Below are positions 12,029-20,455 of a DNA stretch of 64,000 nucleotides, one piece after another. Every line of letters starts with the position of its first letter. Position 1 is the first letter of the stretch. The stretch comes from Prevotella sp. E13-27. GTDB taxonomy: Bacteria; Bacteroidota; Bacteroidia; Bacteroidales; Bacteroidaceae. The notes beneath the pieces are model-generated. The model saw nothing but the letters and a program-made list of their open reading frames with translations. It was not told the origin of the DNA and ran no database searches. The translations under genes were made by a program, and so were the position numbers. The stretch lies in NCBI RefSeq assembly GCF_023217965.1, contig NZ_JALPSC010000001.1, positions 1,860,001 to 1,924,000 of the forward strand. The letters run 5' to 3'.

Positions 12029-12600
12029 TTTACCTATATCTTTTCATAACATTCTTTGAAATAGGCGTTTTCGGCTTTGGTGGCGGCTATGGCATGCTCT
12101 CGCTCATTCAGAACGAGACCGTAGAACATTGGCACTGGCTCACATCATCGCAGTTTACTGACATCGTTGCTGTCAGTCAGATGACCCCAGGTCCTATTGG
12201 CATCAACTCAGCAACCTATTGCGGATATACCGCTGTTATAAATGCTGGTGGATCTGTGCCAATGGCTATGCTTGGCTCTGCTGTGGCTACTTTTGCTCTT
12301 GTTCTGCCTTCGCTTGTGTTGATGGTACTCATCAGCAAGATGTTTCTAAAGTATATGCATACCGTTGGCGTTCAGTCGGTCTTTGCAGGCTTGCGCCCAG
12401 CAGTCGTTGGCTTGTTGGCAGCTGCCACGTTGCTGCTCTGTACAAAGGACAATTTCTCTGCTCCGTCTGAGAATATGTGGCAGTTCTGTATTAGCATCAT
12501 GCTCTTCGTTGCCACCTTCGTAGGTACATTGTTCTTTAAGATTAACCCCATCAAGATGATACTGATGAGTGGTTTTGCCGGTCTGCTGTTGCTTTATTAA
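12025..12600 (+). CDS. Chromate transporter, C-terminal half (ChrA family)
   Basis: 191-residue partner of the preceding gene, with FFEIGVFGFGGGYGMLSLIQNE and SQMTPGPIGINSATYCGY. The start is ATG 12025, overlapping the upstream stop by four bases; the longer open frame from 11896 overlaps the first gene and is not family sequence. Strong hydrophobic helices throughout. Convergent with the SprT-like gene three bases downstream. Confidence 0.85.
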   Translation: MIYLYLFITFFEIGVFGFGGGYGMLSLIQNETVEHWHWLTSSQFTDIVAVSQMTPGPIGINSATYCGYTAVINAGGSVPMAMLGSAVATFALVLPSLVLMVLISKMFLKYMHTVGVQSVFAGLRPAVVGLLAAATLLLCTKDNFSAPSENMWQFCISIMLFVATFVGTLFFKINPIKMILMSGFAGLLLLY

Positions 12601-12603
12601 GCG

Positions 12604-13239
12604 CTATTGCTTTTTATCTACAACCTTGTCATATACCTCTTTGGTAATTTTTCGCGCGCGTAAAGAACGCACCTGCGAGAAACTGTCAAAGAAACTGTCA
12701 TTGCTTACAAACCAATAATGAGCCGCTATTTGTGGAGCCAGTGGTAATTGTCGTTCTACATACTTCCTGTAGGAAGGATGAACCACCGACAGATAGCGAC
12801 TGCCGTCCCTTCCCTCCAATGCCAGCACCAAGTGCTGTTTGCGTTGGTTCTTTGGTGTTGTCACATACTGGGTGGTACGTGCGCTGATGGTGATGTGGCG
12901 CCCCATACGGTTCAGGCGATTCATCTCCTTACGGAACAATTGTCCGTGTGCTGATGTGTCGCGCAGTTGTCGGAAGGCAATGAGGAAGTGAATCATCTCA
13001 TGGAGTAGGGTGTCGTCAATCTCTTCAGCAGTCTGCTCGTAATACTCGCTCACCTTTATCTTATAGCTCGTATTGGCATATTTGCCGAAGAAACCTTTTC
13101 TTACTCGCTTACAAGAGAACTGTCCCATCTGTGTCCGTGCATTAGTGACGGCAAACTGCGGCTCTGGCAGTTCGTTGTCAAAGTAGTCATTGTTGAGCAC
13201 CCGGAAGCGCTCGCGCAGATATTGTGCAGTCAGTTCCAT
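12604..13239 (-). CDS. SprT-like zinc metallopeptidase domain protein
   Basis: 211 residues. The SprT-like HExxH zinc motif is H80-E-M-I-H84, followed by a possible third ligand H98 in TSAHGQLF. SprT-like domains in eukaryotes (Spartan) cut DNA-protein crosslinks; the bacterial role is not established. The start is ATG 13239 because the -7 box (13248-13255) lies just upstream, leaving a leader of only a few bases; the upstream TTG at 13260 would precede the transcript. Confidence 0.85.
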   Translation of the reverse strand: MELTAQYLRERFRVLNNDYFDNELPEPQFAVTNARTQMGQFSCKRVRKGFFGKYANTSYKIKVSEYYEQTAEEIDDTLLHEMIHFLIAFRQLRDTSAHGQLFRKEMNRLNRMGRHITISARTTQYVTTPKNQRKQHLVLALEGRDGSRYLSVVHPSYRKYVERQLPLAPQIAAHYWFVSNDSFFDSFSQVRSLRARKITKEVYDKVVDKKQ

Positions 13240-13247
13240 TGTCTTTG

Positions 13248-13278
13248 CAAAAGTACACAAAAAAGCAGTAATTGCAAA
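13248..13278 (-). promoter_or_regulatory. Promoter of the SprT-like gene
   Basis: Minus-strand TACTTTTG (13248-13255) and TTTG (13275-13278), 19 bases apart. Only 8 bases separate the -7 box from the ATG, so the mRNA is nearly leaderless. Confidence 0.7.
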
Positions 13279-13382
13279 ATCGGCTATTCTTTTATTTCTT
13301 TAGAAACACAGGCTATTATTGATGATTAAAGTTTAATAAATTACAAATAGTAAGCTTGATAGTCACTTTTTCCCGATTTTTC

Positions 13383-13413
13383 TTGCACTATATTTGTTTT
13401 TTCTCTATATTTG
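13383..13413 (+). promoter_or_regulatory. Promoter of gdhA
   Basis: TATATTTG at 13406-13413 with TTG at 13383-13385, 20 bases upstream. The leader to ATG 13475 is about 57 bases. Confidence 0.65.
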
Positions 13414-13474
13414 CACGGTTCTAGTAACAAATTGGCTAATAAACACAAATAAAAACCTTTTAAATCCTAAAACT

Positions 13475-14815
13475 ATGGAAGTTGAGAAAATCATGCAGGC
13501 TTTGGAGCGTAAGCATCCGGGCGAGTTGGAGTATCTACAGGCAGTGCGCGAAGTGCTTGAGTCAATAAAGGATGTCTATAATCAGCATCCTGAGTTCGAG
13601 AAAGCAAAGATTGTTGAGCGCATTGTTGAGCCAGAGCGCATCACCACATTCCGCGTGCCCTGGGTTGATGACAAGGGCGAGGTTCAGGTGAACATCGGCT
13701 ACCGTGTACAGTTCAACTCAGCCATTGGCCCTTACAAAGGCGGTCTGCGTTTCCACCCATCAGTAAACCTTTCCATTCTGAAGTTCCTCGGTTTCGAACA
13801 GACATTCAAGAACGCTCTGACCACACTGCCTATGGGCGGTGGCAAGGGCGGCAGTGACTTTGCTCCTCGTGGTAAGAGCGACGCTGAGATTATGCGTTTC
13901 TGCCAGGCATTCATGATGGAGTTGTATAAAGTAATTGGTCCTGATATGGACGTGCCTGCAGGCGATATCGGTGTTGGCGGTCGTGAGATTGGCTACCTCT
14001 TCGGTATGTACAAGAAACTCACATCACAGTTCCACGGTGCTACTCTCACTGGTAAGGGACTGGAGTGGGGTGGCTCAATCCTTCGTCCTGAGGCAACAGG
14101 CTTTGGCGCACTCTATTTCGTTAACCACATGATGAAGACCCATGGTTTGGACATCAAGGGTAAGACAGTTGCATTGTCTGGCTTCGGCAATGTTGCATGG
14201 GGTGCTGCAAAGAAAGCCACTGAGCTTGGCGCAAAGGTTATCACCATCAGCGGTCCTGACGGCTATATCTACGATCCAGCTGGACTTGATGCAGAGAAGA
14301 TAGAATACATGCTTGAGCTCCGTGCCAGCGGCAACGATATCTGTGCTCCTTACGCTGAGGAGTTCGACGGCGCTACATTCTTCCCAGGCAAGAAGCCATG
14401 GGAGCAGAAGGCCGACATCTATCTGCCATGTGCTACTCAGAACGAGCTCAATGGTGCTGATGCCGATGCTATCCTGGCAAATAAGCCGTTGTGCGTAGCT
14501 GAGGTTTCCAACATGGGCTGCACGGCTGATGCTGTCAACAAGTTCATTGCTGCCGGTCAGCTGTTTGCTCCTGGCAAGGCTGTCAATGCAGGCGGCGTGG
14601 CTACCAGTGGTCTTGAGATGACACAGAACTCTATGCGTATGTCATGGACAGCTGAGGAGGTTGATCAGAAGCTCCACCAAATTATGTCTGGCATCCATGA
14701 GCAATGCGTCAAGTACGGCAAGGAGGCTAACGGCTATATAAACTATGTTAAGGGTGCTAACGTCGCAGGCTTCATGAAGGTTGCCCACGCAATGATGGCA
14801 CAAGGAATCGTGTGA
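13475..14815 (+). CDS. gdhA: Glutamate dehydrogenase (NADP-specific type)
   Basis: Reductive amination of 2-oxoglutarate with ammonia, the main route of ammonia assimilation in ammonia-rich gut bacteria. 446 residues, the length of the hexameric short form. Catalytic lysine segment PMGGGKGGSDFAPRGKSD, the D of DVPAGDIGVGGRE, and a Rossmann motif ALSGFGNVAWGA. The start is ATG 13475 (MEVEKIMQALERKHP); the open frame from 13394 runs through the promoter. rlpA follows after four bases, so the two are probably co-transcribed. Confidence 0.96.
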   Translation: MEVEKIMQALERKHPGELEYLQAVREVLESIKDVYNQHPEFEKAKIVERIVEPERITTFRVPWVDDKGEVQVNIGYRVQFNSAIGPYKGGLRFHPSVNLSILKFLGFEQTFKNALTTLPMGGGKGGSDFAPRGKSDAEIMRFCQAFMMELYKVIGPDMDVPAGDIGVGGREIGYLFGMYKKLTSQFHGATLTGKGLEWGGSILRPEATGFGALYFVNHMMKTHGLDIKGKTVALSGFGNVAWGAAKKATELGAKVITISGPDGYIYDPAGLDAEKIEYMLELRASGNDICAPYAEEFDGATFFPGKKPWEQKADIYLPCATQNELNGADADAILANKPLCVAEVSNMGCTADAVNKFIAAGQLFAPGKAVNAGGVATSGLEMTQNSMRMSWTAEEVDQKLHQIMSGIHEQCVKYGKEANGYINYVKGANVAGFMKVAHAMMAQGIV

Positions 14816-14819
14816 TTAT

Positions 14820-15353
14820 TTGAGAATTTATAGAATCATAATAAAACTGAGCTTGGTACTGGGCTTCATCTTTTGGAGCTCAGCGCCAAGTCTTTGTCAG
14901 ACACAGTTGGGCTATGCGTCACATTATGCCAAGTCTGCTTCAGGTGCTCGTACGGCAAATGGTGAGCGCCTGCACCATGACTCCATGACGTGTGCTCACC
15001 GTACGTTTCCATTTGGCACTGTGCTACAGGTGACCCATCTGAAAAATGGGCGTACTATCCTTGTGCGTGTCAACGACCGCGGTCCCTATGCCAGTGGACG
15101 TATCATTGACCTTTCGTGGGAGGCGGCTAAACAGTTGGGCATGCTTGGTGAAGGCATCGCCAAGGTATCTGTCCATCAGGCTGATAATATAGTTATACCA
15201 TTGCTGGCACCGAAGGAACGTATAGTGTTCCCGAAGCTTGAGGTCGAGTCTATAGAGATGGCCGACACAATCAAGCCTATCTGGCAGGAAGACCTGCTTA
15301 TTGAACATAAGGTGGTACAGAAAAAGAAGCGCAGCAAAAAGGCTTTGAAGTAG
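14820..15353 (+). CDS. rlpA: RlpA-family septal ring lytic transglycosylase-like protein
   Basis: 177 residues. Signal peptide ending near SLC (residue 27), then a double-psi beta-barrel domain with GYASHYAKSASGARTANGE, MTCAHRTFPFGT and the catalytic-aspartate loop VNDRGPYASGRIIDLS. RlpA cleaves naked glycan strands. There is no SPOR domain; instead a basic tail ends in KKRSKKALK. The start must be TTG 14820: no ATG or GTG lies between the preceding in-frame stop and the signal peptide. Four bases downstream of gdhA. Confidence 0.85.
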   Translation: MRIYRIIIKLSLVLGFIFWSSAPSLCQTQLGYASHYAKSASGARTANGERLHHDSMTCAHRTFPFGTVLQVTHLKNGRTILVRVNDRGPYASGRIIDLSWEAAKQLGMLGEGIAKVSVHQADNIVIPLLAPKERIVFPKLEVESIEMADTIKPIWQEDLLIEHKVVQKKKRSKKALK

Positions 15354-15412
15354 AGTTTACTCCAAAGCCTTTTTCTTTAAGTGCTCTTTGACTTTACTTT
15401 AAAGCCTTTTTT
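15336..15412. terminator. Bidirectional terminator built from the ends of two convergent genes
   Basis: AAAAAGGCTTTG (15336-15347), the last codons of rlpA, pairs with CAAAGCCTTTTT (15363-15373), giving a plus-strand hairpin with a T-run. The same segment can also pair with 15393-15412, which is the reverse complement of the last codons of the glycine-zipper gene. Both proteins therefore end in KKALK. Confidence 0.75.
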
Positions 15413-16161
15413 CTTGTCTCTATCTTGTACTGTTGTGTCTGCGACGTAATCTCCTTCTGTCCATGTACAACTCCAAGTCTTACTACGATTACACCGTCTT
15501 TTAGCTGTTTGTCGGCAAGTATCGTGGCAGTGTAGCGAATGCCCTGATGTGGTGCAATGCTCTCTACACGCAGGTTAGGCGACACTTTTATGTGCTTGTT
15601 GCCAGTGGCATCTTCCACGATAGGGCATATGTCGTAGATGGGGTTCGGCGTGTTGTTCATAATCTCAAACACCACCGTGCACTGCTCGCCACGAGAGAGT
15701 ACGCCGTCGTCATTGGTGTCGTAGATGCGCGCGTTGCGCACCTCTATCGCAGGACGCCTTGTCAAGTCGTTGACAGAGATGGAACGCTTCCCAGCCTCGT
15801 TAGGGTAGGCTGATGGCCCTTCGTCGAAAACTATGCGGTCGTCAACTGGCTCCTTGCCAGTGCGCTGGTTTATTCCTTGGTCGCGTCTGGCTTCCTCGGC
15901 TCTTCTCTCACGCATGTCTTCCATCTTCTTCATTTGTGACTTTTCTACGGCTGCCCCGATGGCCGCTCCAGCAAGAACTCCTCCTACAGTGCCTAATGCG
16001 CCTCCAGCACGCTCTCCGCGCCAGCCACCAGTGATTCCTCCTATGGCGGAACCTACGACATGTCCAAACTCACCGCCCACGCTTGCTCCTGTGGCAGTGT
16101 AGCTACTACAGCTTGATAATACCAATGCTGCGCTGAGAAGTGATATTGCAACTTTCTTCAT
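15394..16161 (-). CDS. Glycine-zipper lipoprotein
   Basis: 255 residues. Lipoprotein signal with lipidation cysteine C18 in ALVLSSCSS. Residues 24-70 are a glycine-zipper membrane segment (VGGEFGHVVGSAIGG, GGVLAGAAIGAAVEKSQ) like the 17-kDa antigen/YMGG families. A charged linker follows, then a C-terminal beta-rich domain resembling transglutaminase-associated or invasin-like folds (ARIYDTNDDGVLSRGEQC is an EF-hand-like loop). The start is ATG 16161, since the promoter lies at 16189-16219 and the upstream open frame would precede transcription. Function unknown, envelope-associated. Confidence 0.8.
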   Translation of the reverse strand: MKKVAISLLSAALVLSSCSSYTATGASVGGEFGHVVGSAIGGITGGWRGERAGGALGTVGGVLAGAAIGAAVEKSQMKKMEDMRERRAEEARRDQGINQRTGKEPVDDRIVFDEGPSAYPNEAGKRSISVNDLTRRPAIEVRNARIYDTNDDGVLSRGEQCTVVFEIMNNTPNPIYDICPIVEDATGNKHIKVSPNLRVESIAPHQGIRYTATILADKQLKDGVIVVRLGVVHGQKEITSQTQQYKIETRKKALK

Positions 16162-16188
16162 AGTAGTAATTATTCGATTTGTTAGCGG

Positions 16189-16219
16189 CAAAGATAAGCA
16201 ATTGTTTTCATAGTTCAAA
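16189..16219 (-). promoter_or_regulatory. Promoter of the glycine-zipper lipoprotein
   Basis: Minus-strand TATCTTTG (16189-16196) with TTTG (16216-16219), 19 bases apart. Confidence 0.72.
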
Positions 16220-16383
16220 GAATATGCTTGAAAAAAAACTAATACCTGTTCCAATTTTATGTTCAAAATTACATAATGTGTAACTAATAATAGAAAAACT
16301 GTGAATTTGAACATTTTTTTTGCGATTTTGTTCGTTGATGTTTCAAAAAATATTCTGAAATTTGTATCAGAAATATTTCTTTT

Positions 16384-17265
16384 ATGGAAAAATCAACACA
16401 AACTAACGGCAAAAGTTTTCTCGAAATGAATAATCTTGTTGTAGATTATTCTGATGGAGATGTGTCAATCTATGACAACGTAAAGAATCTCAAGGAGATA
16501 TCACCTCTGAAACCATTGGTAAACCTAGTGGTTATGTGTACTTCTGGTAGCATGAAAATGGTAATAGGTGGCAGGACATCAGTAGTGAAAACTGACGATG
16601 TGATGTTTTGTCCGTCGTGTGTCTGTATCGATGATTATACTCTGACTTCTGATTTTGAATGTAAGATGCTTTGCATGTCTGACCGCATCATCCAGACCTT
16701 GCTTCATGATAAGTATCTCGTTTGGAACGATGCTGTCTATATGAGTCAGCTCAATGTGGTAAGCATGTCCGAAGTGTGCAAGGAAGAGTTCAGTTTCTAT
16801 TATGCACTGATTCAATCAAAGATTAAGAACCATCGTAAGAATTCAAACGAGATAATGCATGCTCTGATACGTTCGTTGCTCCTCGAGCTTTGCAACATCA
16901 TTGAGAGCACCCAGCAAAATTATGACGACGAGAGGAAGCAGTCGCAGGGACGCATGCTTTTCAATCGTTTCATTCGTATTGTAGCTGCTAGTGAGGTAAA
17001 ACGCCAGCCCATCACTCATTATGCCGGCATGCTTGCCATCACCCCAAAATACCTCACCATGCTCTGTCTAAAGTATAGTAACAAGACCGCTTCTGACTGG
17101 ATTGTGCAATATACTAAGGAAGACATACGCTTCTATCTCAGGAACTCTAACCTGAGCATCAAGGAGGTGTCAGCCCGTCTTGGCTTTGCTAATATGAGCC
17201 ATTTCGGCAGCTATGTTAGAAAGCATCTCGGCGCTTCTCCAAGCGATTTCCGTCGCGGACGGTAA
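16384..17265 (+). CDS. AraC-family transcriptional regulator
   Basis: 293 residues. The C-terminal 100 residues are a double helix-turn-helix AraC domain (ITPKYLTMLCLKYSNKTASDWI and LGFANMSHFGSYVRKHLGASPSDFR). The N-terminal part is a cupin-like sensor (LVVMCTSGSMKMVIGGRTSVV...). The ligand is unknown. Divergent from the glycine-zipper lipoprotein, with an A/T-rich 220-base gap between them; the next plus-strand gene has its own promoter. Confidence 0.88.
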   Translation: MEKSTQTNGKSFLEMNNLVVDYSDGDVSIYDNVKNLKEISPLKPLVNLVVMCTSGSMKMVIGGRTSVVKTDDVMFCPSCVCIDDYTLTSDFECKMLCMSDRIIQTLLHDKYLVWNDAVYMSQLNVVSMSEVCKEEFSFYYALIQSKIKNHRKNSNEIMHALIRSLLLELCNIIESTQQNYDDERKQSQGRMLFNRFIRIVAASEVKRQPITHYAGMLAITPKYLTMLCLKYSNKTASDWIVQYTKEDIRFYLRNSNLSIKEVSARLGFANMSHFGSYVRKHLGASPSDFRRGR

Positions 17266-17303
17266 GAGTAATTAAGCGCTCTCGTCTGTTGTTTATCAGC
17301 ATA

Positions 17304-17348
17304 AAAACAAGAAAGAACACGGCTCTAAGGCATGTTTTTTCTTGTTTT
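17304..17348 (+). terminator. Terminator of the AraC gene
   Basis: AAAACAAGAAAGAACA (17304-17319) pairs with 17333-17348 at 15 of 16 positions; the 3' arm is T-rich. The downstream promoter starts two bases later. Confidence 0.65.
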
Positions 17349-17350
17349 AT

Positions 17351-17381
17351 TTTGTTCTGCTGTCTATTTTGACTACTTTTG
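17351..17381 (+). promoter_or_regulatory. Promoter of the receiver/PEP-binding gene
   Basis: TTTG (17351-17354), 19 bases, TACTTTTG (17374-17381). It places transcription start just before ATG 17399 and excludes a start further upstream. Confidence 0.75.
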
Positions 17382-17398
17382 CAGAAAAATCTGAAGCT

Positions 17399-20300
17399 AT
17401 GGCTAATATTCCTCAGGAATTCAATAACTTTTTCTTGAAAGATGTGTCGTTCATGAACCTCATGACTCGTCGCATCTTCAGTGTGCTTATTGTTGCAAAC
17501 CCCTACGATGCGTTCATGCTTGAAGACGATGGCCGCGTAGATGAGAAAATCTTCGACGAATACACTGAGCTGGGCATGCGCTATCCGCCATCGTTCACTC
17601 AGGTGTCAACGACTGATGAAGCCAATCAGGTGCTGGGCGAGACAAACATCGACCTTGTCATCTGTATGCCAGGCAATGCCGACAACGATGCTTTTGCCGT
17701 GGCGCGCCAGATAAAAGAGAAGCACCCCGACATACCATGTGTTGTGCTTACTCCCTTCTCCCATGGCATCACTCAGCGAATGCAGGATGAGGACATGTCA
17801 ATCTTCGACTATGTGTTCTGCTGGCTTGGCAACACCAACCTTATTCTCTCTATAATAAAACTTATTGAGGACCGCATGAACATTGAGCATGACATGCGTG
17901 AGGCAGGTGTGCAGATGATATTGTTGGTTGAAGACAACATACGCTTCTATTCCTCCATCCTTCCCAACCTCTATAACTATATCCTTGCACAGAGCAAGCG
18001 TTTCTCAACAGAGGCATTGAACCCTCATGCAGCAGCCCAGCGTAAGCGCGGTCGTCCAAAGGTCATGCTGGCAACCAACTATGAGGAGGCAATGTCTATC
18101 TATGAGAAGTATAAGGACAACGTGTTGGGAGTCATTTCTGATACGCGCTTCCCCATCCATACCGCTGTAGGACGCCTCTCTCATGTGGAGGAAGGCGATG
18201 CTGAGGCAGGCCTGAAACTGCTGAAGGAGATACGTCTGCACGACGAGTATGTGCCCCTGATTCTTCAGAGCTCTGAAGTTGTGAACAAAGAGAAGGCATG
18301 GGAGGCCGGCTTTGACTTCCTTGACAAGAACTCCAAGAAGTTCAATGTCGATCTGCGTCATCTGCTTGAGGAGCACATGGGCTTTGGCGACTTCATCTTC
18401 CGTGATCCTGAGACCCACGAGGAGGTGGCTCGCGTGTCGTCGTTGAAAGAGCTTCAGGACAATATCTTTAAGATTCCCCATGACTCGCTCATGCATCATG
18501 TGCGTCGCAACCACATGAGCCGTTGGCTCTGTGCCCGCGCCATCTTCCCTGTGTCCAACTTCCTAAAGCATGTCACATGGCATAAGCTCCAGGATGTCGA
18601 TGCCCACCGCCAGATTATTTTCGACGCCATAGTCCAGTATCGCCGCATGAAGAACATCGGCATCGTGGCAGTCTTCGACCGCTTGAAGTTCGACCGCTAT
18701 GCCCATTTTGCACGTATTGGCGAGGGCTCGCTTGGTGGCAAAGGCCGTGGCCTCGCGTTCCTCGACAATGTGATAAAGACTCATCCTGAGCTCAACAAGT
18801 TCGGCAATGCCACAGTCCAGATACCAAAGACCGTGGTGCTGTGTACTGACTTCTTCGATGAGTTTATGGACAAGAATAACCTGTGGACCATTGCCCTTAG
18901 CGATGCTCCCGATGAAGATATATTGCAGCACTTTCTGCGCGCACAGCTGCCCGATGCGCTGATAGCCGACTTCTTCACTTTCTTTGATGCTGTGAAGTCG
19001 CCTATTGCCGTGCGCTCCAGCTCTTTGCTCGAAGACTCCCACTACCAGCCCTTTGCAGGAATCTATAGCACATACATGATTCCTTATCTCGAAGATAAGT
19101 ATGAGATGCTGCGCATGATGGCCTGTGCTATCAAGAGTGTCTATGCCTCAGTCTATTATCGTGACTCAAAGGCATATATGACAGCCACTCAGAACGTCAT
19201 AGACCAGGAGAAGATGGCAGTAATCCTTCAGGAGGTAGTGGGCAAACAGTATGGCGACCTCTACTATCCCACGTTCTCAGGCGTTCTGCGCTCGCTTAAC
19301 TATTACCCCATTGGTGATGAGAAGGCAGAGGAGGGCATAGCCTCGCTGGCACTTGGTCTTGGCAAGTATATCGTTGATGGCGGACAGACCCTTCGCGTGT
19401 CGCCTCACCATCCTCATCAGGTACTGCAGATGAGCGAGATGGATATTGCGCTGCGCGACACCCAGACTCGCTTCTATGCCCTTGACATGAGCCATGTTGG
19501 CGATGACTTCAAGGTCGATGATGGCTTTAATATTAAGAAGCTTCGCGTAAAGCAGGCCGATCAGGACGGCTCGCTCAACTATATCGCCTCCACATTCGAT
19601 CCTGCCGACCAGATTATTCGTCCTGGCATCTATGAAGGTGGTCGCAAGGTCATCTCCTTTGACGGTGTGCTCCAGCAGGGAGTGTTCCCATTGCCAGAGC
19701 TTCTGCAGATGTCGCAGGAGTATGGCGCCGATGCCATGCACCGTCCTGTGGAGATAGAGTTCGCTTGTAACCTGGAGCCTTCGACAGACCCCACTGAAGG
19801 TGCTGCTCGTGGCGATCTCTACCTGTTGCAGATACGTCCTATCGTTGACTCTAAGCAGGTGCTCGATGAAGACCTTCAGCAGATACCCGATGAGCAGTGC
19901 CTGCTGCGTTCTTACAACTCGCTTGGCCATGGCATCTCCGAAGATGTGGTCGATGTGGTCTATGTCAAGACCGACGAGAACTTCACAGCATCAAACAATC
20001 CGCAGATAGCATGCGAGATTGAACAGATAAACCGTCAGTTCCTTGAGCAAGCACATACCAATTATGTGCTCATAGGTCCAGGACGCTGGGGCTCCAGCGA
20101 TCCATGGCTTGGCATACCTGTAAAGTGGCCTCACATCTCTGCAGCCCGTGTCATCGTTGAGGCAGGCCTGAAGAACTATCATGTCGATCCCTCGCAGGGT
20201 ACTCATTTCTTCCAGAACCTCACATCCTTCGGCGTGGGTTACTTCACCATTAACACCTATACTGGCGATGGCATTCTTCAACAGTCTGTGCTCGATGCTA

Positions 20301-20407
20301 TGCCCGCTGTCTATGAGACCGAGCATGTGCGTCATGTGCGCTTCGAGCGTCCGCTGAAAATTATGATGGACGGCAAGAAGCAGACAGGTGTCGTGCTGCT
20401 GCCATGA
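17399..20407 (+). CDS. Receiver-domain protein fused to a PEP/pyruvate-binding (PPDK N-terminal) domain
   Basis: 1002 residues. Residues about 28-160 form a receiver-like fold without a clear phosphoacceptor pocket (DLVICMPGNADND). Residues about 175-345 are a second receiver with acidic pocket LVEDN, probable phosphoacceptor D in GVISDTRF, and a later SS and DKNSKK lysine. Residues about 440-830 match the ATP-grasp-like PPDK N-terminal domain (GSLGGKGRGLAFLD, AVRSSSLLEDS, YLLQIRPIVD). The phosphohistidine and PEP-binding domains of true PEP synthase are absent, so it is probably a signalling or phosphotransfer protein rather than a complete enzyme. Common in Bacteroidales but uncharacterised as far as I know. 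Confidence 0.75.
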   Translation: MANIPQEFNNFFLKDVSFMNLMTRRIFSVLIVANPYDAFMLEDDGRVDEKIFDEYTELGMRYPPSFTQVSTTDEANQVLGETNIDLVICMPGNADNDAFAVARQIKEKHPDIPCVVLTPFSHGITQRMQDEDMSIFDYVFCWLGNTNLILSIIKLIEDRMNIEHDMREAGVQMILLVEDNIRFYSSILPNLYNYILAQSKRFSTEALNPHAAAQRKRGRPKVMLATNYEEAMSIYEKYKDNVLGVISDTRFPIHTAVGRLSHVEEGDAEAGLKLLKEIRLHDEYVPLILQSSEVVNKEKAWEAGFDFLDKNSKKFNVDLRHLLEEHMGFGDFIFRDPETHEEVARVSSLKELQDNIFKIPHDSLMHHVRRNHMSRWLCARAIFPVSNFLKHVTWHKLQDVDAHRQIIFDAIVQYRRMKNIGIVAVFDRLKFDRYAHFARIGEGSLGGKGRGLAFLDNVIKTHPELNKFGNATVQIPKTVVLCTDFFDEFMDKNNLWTIALSDAPDEDILQHFLRAQLPDALIADFFTFFDAVKSPIAVRSSSLLEDSHYQPFAGIYSTYMIPYLEDKYEMLRMMACAIKSVYASVYYRDSKAYMTATQNVIDQEKMAVILQEVVGKQYGDLYYPTFSGVLRSLNYYPIGDEKAEEGIASLALGLGKYIVDGGQTLRVSPHHPHQVLQMSEMDIALRDTQTRFYALDMSHVGDDFKVDDGFNIKKLRVKQADQDGSLNYIASTFDPADQIIRPGIYEGGRKVISFDGVLQQGVFPLPELLQMSQEYGADAMHRPVEIEFACNLEPSTDPTEGAARGDLYLLQIRPIVDSKQVLDEDLQQIPDEQCLLRSYNSLGHGISEDVVDVVYVKTDENFTASNNPQIACEIEQINRQFLEQAHTNYVLIGPGRWGSSDPWLGIPVKWPHISAARVIVEAGLKNYHVDPSQGTHFFQNLTSFGVGYFTINTYTGDGILQQSVLDAMPAVYETEHVRHVRFERPLKIMMDGKKQTGVVLLP

Positions 20408-20455
20408 GTACTTCACATATATAATTGAATAGAAACATCAACTATTAAAAAAACT

